A stretch of 21,840 bases of DNA. Source: CAYLXP01 sp964387425. Lineage in GTDB: Bacteria > Verrucomicrobiota > Kiritimatiellia > UBA8416. This document shows positions 16,966-21,840 of the stretch, one piece after another. Made by a program: the position numbers and the translations under genes. The DNA is taken from NCBI GenBank assembly GCA_964387425.1, contig CAYLXP010000092.1:1-21840 (forward strand), given 5' to 3'. Under the pieces are notes generated by a model. That model made no database searches, was not told the origin of the DNA, and was given only the letters and a program-made list of their open reading frames with translations. Position 1 is the first letter of the stretch, and each line of letters opens with the position of its first letter.

Positions 16966-17010
16966 GTCCGGCGGCGGCACGACGCCGGGGGCGGAACCGA
17001 CCTGAAACTT
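16966..17010. repeat. GC-rich dispersed motif, copy 1
   Basis: GGCGGCGGCACGACGCCGGG followed by GACCTGAAACTT. Six copies of this motif occur in the window (this one, 17173-17205, 19054-19108, 19226-19278, 21519-21564, 21747-21796), each a CCGG-type stem followed in most copies by CTGACCTGAAACTT. It lies in the 440-bp gap between the GH78 start and the sulfatase stop, which contains only repeats. Confidence 0.6.
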
Positions 17011-17020
17011 CCTCACCTAC

Positions 17021-17166
17021 GTCGTGAACTTCGCTCGTGAACTACCTCGGATAACTGCATCGTGAACTTTTCTCGTGAACTATCCCGATTCCGGAGTAGT
17101 TCACGACAATGTTCACGCAATAGTTGGGATCGAAGTAGTTCACGACAATGTTCACGAAATAGTTTC
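17021..17166. repeat. Four related GTGAAC/GTTCAC units, two in each direction
   Basis: Units at 17021-17047 and 17058-17083 read TCGTGAACTT-n-CTCGTGAACTA. Units at 17095-17124 and 17134-17163 read GTAGTTCACGACAATGTTCACG, their near reverse complement, and are almost identical to each other over about 30 bases. The set can fold into nested hairpins. Unit length varies and there are no unique spacers of constant size, so it is not a CRISPR array. Confidence 0.65.
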
Positions 17167-17172
17167 TACCCC

Positions 17173-17205
17173 AATCATTCCCACGGAGGAACAACGCCGG
17201 GGCCT
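17173..17205. repeat. GC-rich dispersed motif, copy 2 (truncated)
   Basis: AATCATTCCCACGGAGGAAC followed by AACGCCGGGGCCTG matches the first half of the GC-rich motif; the CTGACCTGAAACTT tail is missing. It ends 35 bp before the stop codon of the sulfatase gene at 17240. Confidence 0.5.
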
Positions 17206-17239
17206 GCGGATCAGCATCTCGTAATGCAGCCCACACACC

Positions 17240-18718
17240 TCAAGGCCGCGGATAGGCCACCCCATTGACCCCTTTGGCCTGGCTACGCTCGCGATCAAGA
17301 ATCCTGCGCAGCGCTTTGACGACTTCGGGATGTTGAGCGATCAGATTCGTCGTCTCGCCGATATCCTTCTCCAGATCGTAGAGCTGGTGCTCAGTGGATC
17401 CGTGACGCTTGGCTTTCGGATTCTTCTCGATGTACTTCCATTTTCCCCGGCGAATGGCGAACGTGCCGTCGGCGCCGTCCAGCACCACATACTCGCGTTC
17501 CGCGCTTTCAGATGCCCCGGTCCAGAGCGGCAAGAGGTTCACGCTGTCCACAGCGGCATCTGCCGGCAATGTGTAGTCCAGGAGTGCGGCACACGTGGCC
17601 ATCACATCGGTTGAGCAGATCAACTGGTCACTGAGCTTACCGGCGGGAATATGCCCCGGCCAGCGCACGATGAAGGGAACGCGGAAGCCGCCGTCATGTA
17701 CGTCGTGTTTTCCCAGGCTCAACGGACCGTTGATGATATGTCCCGCCTCCTGCGCCTGCCACATGGGCTCCATGTGCCACTTCATGGCAAATTCCTCACT
17801 CCTGGGATTCAACCCGCCGTTGTCGCTCGTGAAGATGATCAGGGTGTTGTCCAGCTGCCCCGTCTTCTTCAACGCTCCCATGACATCGCCGACGTAGGCG
17901 TCCAGCTCGAGCAGAAAATCGCCATAGAGACCGACGCCGCTCTTGCCGACGAATGTCGCATGCGGCGTGATCGGCTTGTGCGGGATATGGGTCGGCCAGT
18001 AGATGAAGAAAGGCCTATCGGCATCCGCGGTCTCGATGTAGTTGACGAGTCGCTTCGTCACCTCAAGCGAGACCTCGTCAGCCTTGTAGATCACCGACTC
18101 GTCCCAGGGCTTGTAGATAGACTTCCACGGCTTGTCCTTACGCGGCACCTTGATCACCTCGTCACCCGGCTTCCGACCGAGGAACCCGCGATTCTCCACG
18201 TAGAACATCGGGGCATTCTCAACATTCGCCGCGGTACCGAAAAACGTATCGAAGCCATAATCCAACGGCCCCCCGTCGACCTCCATCACCGACCAATCCA
18301 CGCCATCCTTGCCGACCCCAAGATGCCACTTACCAAACACAGCGGTCCGGTAGCCTTTCTGCCGGAACATCTCCTGAATGGTCAGCTCGCCTTCATTGAA
18401 CGCAATCGGGGAATCCGGCCCGATCACCCCGCGCACCGGATGCCTGGGATTGCGCCAGAAGTAGCGACCGGTCAGCAAGCTGTAGCGGCTGGGCGAGCAT
18501 ACCGAAGCCGGCAGATAGGCGGTGCTGAAGCGCATACCCTCGGTAGCCAGACGGTCGATATTCGGCGTCTTGACCTTGCCCCCATAACACTGCACATCGC
18601 CGTAGCCCAGGTCATCGGCAAAGATGAGCACCACGTTGGGGCGAACCGCGGCAAACGCGCCGGCGGCCATGAAGAGCGCCACCAAAGCTGAAATCAAACT
18701 GTGTCCTGCTATCTTCAT
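17240..18718 (-). CDS. Secreted type I (formylglycine) sulfatase
   Basis: From ATG at 18718 the protein has 492 residues with a signal peptide (about residues 1-24, ending GAFAA) and then RPNVVLIFADDLGYGD with the metal-binding Asp pair. The signature CSPSR begins at Cys74 and continues YSLLTGRYFWR, so all elements for formylglycine formation are present. FGKWHLG, PTHIPHKPI and FTSDNGG supply the remaining active-site residues. Length is normal for arylsulfatase-like enzymes. The frame extends to an ATG at 18754, but the 12 extra residues are charged and precede the signal peptide; GAAGGG lies about 8 bases before the chosen start. Repeats on both sides suggest a single-gene unit. Role: desulfation of an exported glycan substrate, exact linkage unknown. 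Confidence 0.93.
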   Translation of the reverse strand: MKIAGHSLISALVALFMAAGAFAAVRPNVVLIFADDLGYGDVQCYGGKVKTPNIDRLATEGMRFSTAYLPASVCSPSRYSLLTGRYFWRNPRHPVRGVIGPDSPIAFNEGELTIQEMFRQKGYRTAVFGKWHLGVGKDGVDWSVMEVDGGPLDYGFDTFFGTAANVENAPMFYVENRGFLGRKPGDEVIKVPRKDKPWKSIYKPWDESVIYKADEVSLEVTKRLVNYIETADADRPFFIYWPTHIPHKPITPHATFVGKSGVGLYGDFLLELDAYVGDVMGALKKTGQLDNTLIIFTSDNGGLNPRSEEFAMKWHMEPMWQAQEAGHIINGPLSLGKHDVHDGGFRVPFIVRWPGHIPAGKLSDQLICSTDVMATCAALLDYTLPADAAVDSVNLLPLWTGASESAEREYVVLDGADGTFAIRRGKWKYIEKNPKAKRHGSTEHQLYDLEKDIGETTNLIAQHPEVVKALRRILDRERSQAKGVNGVAYPRP

Positions 18719-18759
18719 GTCCTTTTCCCTTCTTTGCGCACGACAGAATGTCATCCCTG

Positions 18760-18789
18760 AGAGTAGCTGGAGTTTATCTGTTCAGTCAA
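18760..18789 (-). promoter_or_regulatory. Possible sigma70-type promoter for the sulfatase
   Basis: On the minus strand, TTGACT (18784-18789) is followed after 18 bases by TACTCT (18760-18765), about 40 bases before the start codon. The -35 box is good; the -10 box is weak. Confidence 0.3.
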
Positions 18790-18819
18790 CGCTAGTCTTG
18801 GAACTCCCTTACCAATCTA

Positions 18820-18887
18820 CGGGCTAAAGCCCGGACTACATACGCCCGATTCATGTTGAAACCCGTTTGTAGTTCGGCCTTTAGTGG
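18820..18887. repeat. Pair of outward-facing REP-like sequences
   Basis: The hairpin CGGGCTAAAGCCCG (18820-18833) is followed by CTAC (18836-18839), and 29 bases later GTAG (18869-18872) is followed by TTCGGCCTTTAGTGGC. Read from each GTAG outward, the two agree at about 15 of 20 bases (GTAGTCCGGGCTTTAG and GTAGTTCGGCCTTTAG). This is the GTAG-plus-hairpin layout of REP sequences, here arranged head to head. The second hairpin is degenerate. The stretch from 18790 to 19526 contains repeats and no gene I can support. Confidence 0.5.
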
Positions 18888-18888
18888 C

Positions 18889-19018
18889 TGTTGAAAAAGC
18901 CGCAGCGACGCCTTCGGCGAGATGCTTCGGCAAGCTCAGCATGACAAATCCTTAGGAAAGTCGGTAATCCCAAGATTGTCATTCCGGGCGGAGTCGAGGA
19001 ATCTCGGCTTTTTCAACA
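18889..19018. repeat. Nested inverted repeat with TGTTGAAAAAGCCG ends
   Basis: The ends TGTTGAAAAAGCCG (18889-18902) and CGGCTTTTTCAACA (19005-19018) are perfect complements. Inside them lie two degenerate members, in opposite directions, of the GTCATCCCGAGC repeat seen at 1339-1410: GAGATGCTTCGGCAAGCTCA from 18919 and GTCATTCCGGGCGGAGTCGA from 18978. The layout of terminal inverted repeats around a short non-coding core resembles a miniature inverted-repeat element, but I see no clear target-site duplication. Confidence 0.6.
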
Positions 19019-19053
19019 GGCACTTTAGGCCGTGAATACTGGAACGTTTCACG

Positions 19054-19108
19054 CATGTATGATCTGGGAAGCGAAGCGCACCCGGGGGCTTTCCTGACCT
19101 GAAACTTC
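19054..19108. repeat. GC-rich dispersed motif, copy 3
   Basis: Starts CATGTATGATCTGGG, shows CACCCGGGGGCTTTCC and ends CTGACCTGAAACTTC. The CATGTATGATC start is shared exactly with copy 4 at 19226. The central stem is degraded. Confidence 0.5.
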
Positions 19109-19150
19109 ACTCGTCTTCCCAGTGTTTTCGCCCATTTGGTTCGCCTCTTC

Positions 19151-19210
19151 GTAGGACGGGCATCTTGCCCGTCCGTCCTCTTCGACTGCCGGACAAGATG
19201 TCCGGCCTAC
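19151..19210. repeat. Short REPIN-like element (60 nt)
   Basis: GTAG (19151-19154), hairpin GACGGGCA-TCT-TGCCCGTC (19155-19173), a 14-base spacer, hairpin GCCGGACA-AGA-TGTCCGGC (19188-19206), then CTAC (19207-19210). The loops TCT and AGA are complementary, as expected if the second half is an inverted copy of the first. The stem sequences differ from the element at 16864 while remaining perfectly paired. Confidence 0.7.
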
Positions 19211-19225
19211 CAAAGAAGTTTCCAT

Positions 19226-19278
19226 CATGTATGATCCGCCGGAGGAACGACGCCGGGGCGCCCGGAGACCTGAAGCAT
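19226..19278. repeat. GC-rich dispersed motif, copy 4
   Basis: CATGTATGATCCGCCGGAGG followed by AACGACGCCGGGGCGC and GACCTGAAGCATC. It lies between a short and a long REPIN-like element, 15 bases after the CTAC of the first. Confidence 0.55.
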
Positions 19279-19308
19279 CGCGCGTTTCCAAGAGTTTCCG
19301 CTCTCAGA

Positions 19309-19434
19309 GTAGCGCGGCCTTCTCCGAAGGCCAGCGCGGATGCACACAAGACGCTCTGTGATCGGTAACCACTGCCGAAGGAGACCCAACCGCATCCCAC
19401 AATCTGCCCTCGGGCCGAGACGGCCCGGGGCTAC
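19309..19434. repeat. Long REPIN-like element, copy 1 (126 nt)
   Basis: GTAG (19309-19312), hairpin GGCCTTC-TCC-GAAGGCC (19316-19332) with outer GCGC pairing, a 78-base middle containing GATCGGTAACC and TGCCGAAGGAGAC, hairpin CGGGCCG-AGA-CGGCCCG (19411-19427), and CTAC (19431-19434). The copy at 21595-21720 has exactly the same length and matching middle blocks. It ends 92 bp from the stop codon of the beta-solenoid gene. Small open frames crossing it have no domain or homology signal I can recognise. Confidence 0.75.
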
Positions 19435-19526
19435 TGGCTCCGCTCCAAGCTTCACGCCTGCTTGTTCCGAACTTCCTCGCGCCCCAACTCGCCCAAAAAC
19501 ACCCCAAAACGACCGGATCCAAGTCC

Positions 19527-21296
19527 TCAGTGAATCGATATCACTGTGCCACGGATCGTCGGAGACGTAACGATCGTATCGCTGCCATCATACGTGACGT
19601 CCAGCCCTGGACCGCCCGTGAGATCCCCAGCGCCTCTGGCCGTATTGAACTCGCTCACCAAATCGGTCCCCTCAACCACAAGCACCCCAGGATCTCTCAC
19701 ATCTATTGTCCAGTCCCCAGTAGAATCAAAAATGGTCACATTACTGAACGTACTGGTGCCGCCATGCACATACAGCACCCCCGTGCCAACCCCATTCGTT
19801 AGCGCATTTACGCTTAGTGTACCGCCCAGCATGGTGAACTCGGTGTTGCCTTCGCCCGCAAGAATCAGGTTGCCACTGATCGCCATTTCGCCCCAGTTTT
19901 CGATGGAGGTGAAGGCGGTATTTGACGCAGACAGGGTCATATCGATTTCCAAGCTAATGATACCCGTGCTGGCATTATGAACCACGCTCGTCCCCGCAAC
20001 CGTCTTAAAGTAGCTTTTGACCGCGTTATTCATATTCAGAGTGCCGGTATTCGAAAGGGTACTCAATGAACCCGCCACAGTCGCCATATCCAGCGAGGTG
20101 CTACGCATCGTTCCATCATTCTGAATGGTTTGCTTTCCATTCTGCATGTAGGTTGCCGACCAGTTATCGTTACCCGTCAGAGTACCCTTATTGATAAGAT
20201 AGCCATCGGCACAATCCGCTTTCACTCCCATATAAATCTGCTTTGTGTTCATCGTTCCATCTTCATCGTTATAGACAATCGACTCACCGGAGTCGCTTCC
20301 GTCCACCGCAATACGGAGATATTTACCAAAACCCACCGCGCCTCGGTTGGTGAACGTGCCTTGGCTAAAATCGGCATGAAAAGCCATTGTAAATGTCCCA
20401 TTCGTCGTGTTCTCTAAAGAGAACCCGCCTTTAAAGGTAGAATGGCCTGCATCAGCATTCGCTCGCAACGACTTCATCGTGCCGTCATTCACTACGGCTC
20501 CGCCATTCACGCTAAGGCCTTTATAGGATTCGATGGTCCCCGTGTTGTTTAGCTCGGTGTTCGCTCTGATAATGACTTTATTGGAAACACTGCTCATAAA
20601 GCCGGAGTTGTCGATCGTGACCGCCCCGTTGCCCATGGTTTCGATATTGCCTGTAACCAGGTTGATTCCGGCATTCACGAAAGTGACCGAAGAGCCCGCG
20701 CCGTTCCCAAACTGCTGCGTGCCCGACACATTGATGACGCCAGTGACGTCATTCGTAAACAGAGCTGTGGATGCCATCATAGTGCCACCGCCAACATCGG
20801 TCTCGCCTACCGAAGCCAGATTAATGGTATTGGCTGAAAGCTGACCGGCGTTATAAACGCGATTGGAAGTCGAATTCAGGCTCAGCGTGCCTCCGATCGT
20901 ATTGGTTCCGTAGTTTGTCAGCGTCGATGCTTCGCCGGCATTAGTACCATCCGTGTCTCCATTCATCGATATACCCGCCGTCGTTGTCAGCGTCCCATCG
21001 GCCGTAGTCGTCAAGTTCCCGGTCACCTTCCATTTACCGAGTTCTATGATATTCGCAACCGCCGAACCGGCGGCATCAATCACAACCGAATCAGAGTAAC
21101 TAATAATCACCGAATCCGTCGATTCAGGGAGTTTTCCATAATCGATCCAGCTCCCGGAAGGCTTGTATTCCCAGTTCGAGACATTCGTCCAAAGGTTATC
21201 CGTCCCGGCACCCACATCATAAAAGCGCACCTGTGCCGACGCAGTTGCGGCACAAAAAAGGACCGCGAATCCAAACAATGTCATTCTTCTCATCAT
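19527..21296 (-). CDS. Secreted repeat-rich beta-solenoid-like protein of unknown function
   Basis: A signal peptide (about residues 1-21, MTLFGFAVLFCAATASAQ) is followed by roughly 570 residues rich in Thr, Asn, Ser and Gly, with recurrent short strands such as LTNYGTNTIGGTLSL, VYNAGQLSANTINL, LNNTGTIESYKGLSV, VVNDGTMKSL and LSNTGTLNMNN. The recurring (N/D)xGT(I/L/M) pattern, about every 20-25 residues, is typical of right-handed beta-helices and of autotransporter-associated strand repeats. An early WTNVSNWEYKP is typical of the N-terminus of such proteins. I see no catalytic motif, transmembrane barrel or C-terminal sorting signal of the PEP-CTERM kind, so how it is held at the surface, if at all, is unclear. 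AAGGAG lies 4 bases before the first ATG. The gene looks AT-richer than its neighbours. Possible roles are adhesion or glycan binding. Confidence 0.8.
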   Translation of the reverse strand: MMRRMTLFGFAVLFCAATASAQVRFYDVGAGTDNLWTNVSNWEYKPSGSWIDYGKLPESTDSVIISYSDSVVIDAAGSAVANIIELGKWKVTGNLTTTADGTLTTTAGISMNGDTDGTNAGEASTLTNYGTNTIGGTLSLNSTSNRVYNAGQLSANTINLASVGETDVGGGTMMASTALFTNDVTGVINVSGTQQFGNGAGSSVTFVNAGINLVTGNIETMGNGAVTIDNSGFMSSVSNKVIIRANTELNNTGTIESYKGLSVNGGAVVNDGTMKSLRANADAGHSTFKGGFSLENTTNGTFTMAFHADFSQGTFTNRGAVGFGKYLRIAVDGSDSGESIVYNDEDGTMNTKQIYMGVKADCADGYLINKGTLTGNDNWSATYMQNGKQTIQNDGTMRSTSLDMATVAGSLSTLSNTGTLNMNNAVKSYFKTVAGTSVVHNASTGIISLEIDMTLSASNTAFTSIENWGEMAISGNLILAGEGNTEFTMLGGTLSVNALTNGVGTGVLYVHGGTSTFSNVTIFDSTGDWTIDVRDPGVLVVEGTDLVSEFNTARGAGDLTGGPGLDVTYDGSDTIVTSPTIRGTVISIH

Positions 21297-21371
21297 CGAT
21301 CTCCTTGCTGTTCCTGGTTAAGCACCTTATAGCCTCCCCCGAGCGGACACTATTCACTTCCAATCATGAGC

Positions 21372-21400
21372 ATTATCCAATACTGTCCTGCGCACGTCAA
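21372..21400 (-). promoter_or_regulatory. Sigma70-type promoter for the beta-solenoid gene
   Basis: On the minus strand, TTGACG (21395-21400), a 17-base spacer and GATAAT (21372-21377) match the vegetative consensus well. The predicted transcript start near 21365 leaves a leader of about 70 bases before the ATG at 21296. Confidence 0.6.
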
Positions 21401-21518
21401 TCTACATATGACACATTTACATCCCCTCAAATCGCCCTGAAATATGACATGCCTTGTGCGGGGCGGGGTGGGTCTTGTGTTGAGCGAGCATCCTGCTGGG
21501 TGGTGACTCACCTTTGGC

Positions 21519-21564
21519 AATTCCGCCGGAGGTACGACCCCGGGGGCCCGACTGACGTGAAACT
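21519..21564. repeat. GC-rich dispersed motif, copy 5
   Basis: AATTCCGCCGGAGGTACGAC followed by CCCGGGGGCCCGACTGACGTGAAACT. Just before it, at 21484-21497, GCGAGCATCCTGCT repeats the first hairpin arm of the REPIN-like element at 16864, here without its closing bases, so it looks like a decayed copy. Confidence 0.55.
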
Positions 21565-21594
21565 CGGCCTGTTTGCTGACGTTTTCGCCTCTCA

Positions 21595-21720
21595 GTAGCG
21601 CGGGCTTCTCCGAAGCCCAGCGCGGATCCATAGGGAACGTCTTTTTGATCGGCAACCGTTGCCGAAGCGGACATCACGTCTCGATCGATCCGCCCTCGGC
21701 TTCGGAGAAGCCGGGGCTAC
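21595..21720. repeat. Long REPIN-like element, copy 2 (126 nt)
   Basis: GTAG (21595-21598), hairpin GGGCTTC-TCC-GAAGCCC (21602-21618) with outer GCGC pairing and one bulged A, a middle with GATCGGCAACC and TTGCCGAAGCGGAC, hairpin CGGCTTC-GGA-GAAGCCG (21697-21713), and CTAC (21717-21720). Compared with 19309-19434, four neighbouring pairs of the second stem and one pair of the first have changed on both sides, so pairing is kept. The 540 bp upstream of the beta-solenoid gene otherwise hold only its promoter and related repeats. Confidence 0.75.
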
Positions 21721-21746
21721 TGGCTTCGCCCCAAGTTGCACCCTTG

Positions 21747-21796
21747 AATGATCCGGCGGAGGCGCGCCGCCGGGGGCTCCCCTGACCTGAAACTTC
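21747..21796. repeat. GC-rich dispersed motif, copy 6
   Basis: AATGATCCGGCGGAGGCGCG followed by CCGCCGGGGGCTCCCCTGACCTGAAACTTC. This copy has the best stem, CCGGCGG pairing with CCGCCGG across a 7-base loop. Confidence 0.6.
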
Positions 21797-21800
21797 ATCG

Positions 21801-21840
21801 CAAACTTACTCCCAAACTTACTCGACCGAGTAGGTTTGCG
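21801..21840. repeat. Palindromic AAACTTACTC repeat at the window edge
   Basis: CAAACTTACTCG (21813-21824) pairs with CGAGTAGGTTTG (21827-21838) at 11 of 12 positions around a 2-base gap, and a partial direct copy CAAACTTACTC sits just before it at 21801. As at 17021, a hairpin-rich tract follows directly after the CTGACCTGAAACTTC tail of the GC-rich motif. The repeat may continue beyond the window. Confidence 0.5.

Noticed and set aside
17021..17166. Possible CRISPR array
   Set aside because: Only four units, in two directions, with irregular spacing, no spacer-like unique segments of constant size and no cas gene.
17651..18691. Plus-strand open frame (346 codons)
   Set aside because: Antisense to a canonical sulfatase with all active-site motifs; no independent support.
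19049..19522. Several small open frames on both strands
   Set aside because: They run through the REPIN-like and GC-rich repeats, and similar frames arise over the related repeats at 21350-21798, so they follow the repeat sequence and not a protein.

Overview
This window carries a run of secreted glycan-degrading enzymes, all on the minus strand, separated by intergenic regions full of short palindromic repeats. The combination of several formylglycine sulfatases, GH95, GH78 and GH2 enzymes, a secreted-type FAD oxidoreductase with accessory beta-sandwich domains, moderately high GC and no SusC/SusD pair suggests the PVC superphylum (a Kiritimatiellota, Verrucomicrobiota, Lentisphaerota or Planctomycetota relative). 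No rRNA or other marker gene is present to settle this. Nearly every enzyme starts with a signal peptide.

Reading in the direction of transcription (high to low coordinates): a secreted repeat-rich beta-solenoid protein (19527-21296) with a good sigma70-type promoter; a canonical sulfatase (17240-18718); a coupled pair, GH78 alpha-L-rhamnosidase-like (14135-16798) then GH2 beta-galactosidase-like (10308-14135), overlapping by one base; a divergent sulfatase lacking two usual active-site residues (8720-10072); an AraC-family regulator (7627-8484); a coupled pair, FAD-dependent oxidoreductase (3993-6797) then GH95 fucosidase-like enzyme (1438-3996), overlapping as ATGA; and a canonical sulfatase cut by the window edge (1-1116). 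Together they look like a desulfation and exo-glycosidase set for a sulfated glycan containing fucose, rhamnose and galactose-type residues. The substrate is inferred from family membership only.

Two observations stand out. First, the transcription units on either side of the AraC gene share a spaced upstream module: GCTAAACCC, exactly 28 bases, then AGTACTGTCAGCTTTG. It is a candidate operator or promoter for that regulator. Second, the intergenic regions hold REPIN-like elements: a GTAG head, a hairpin, a spacer, an inverted hairpin and a CTAC tail. They occur in short (58-60 nt) and long (126 nt) forms, and the two long copies show compensatory base-pair changes in their stems. They alternate with a second, GC-rich dispersed motif. 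One further dispersed repeat sits in frame inside the GH2 gene.

I saw no tRNA, rRNA, CRISPR array, transposase or riboswitch. All long plus-strand open frames lie antisense to convincing minus-strand genes and were left out.
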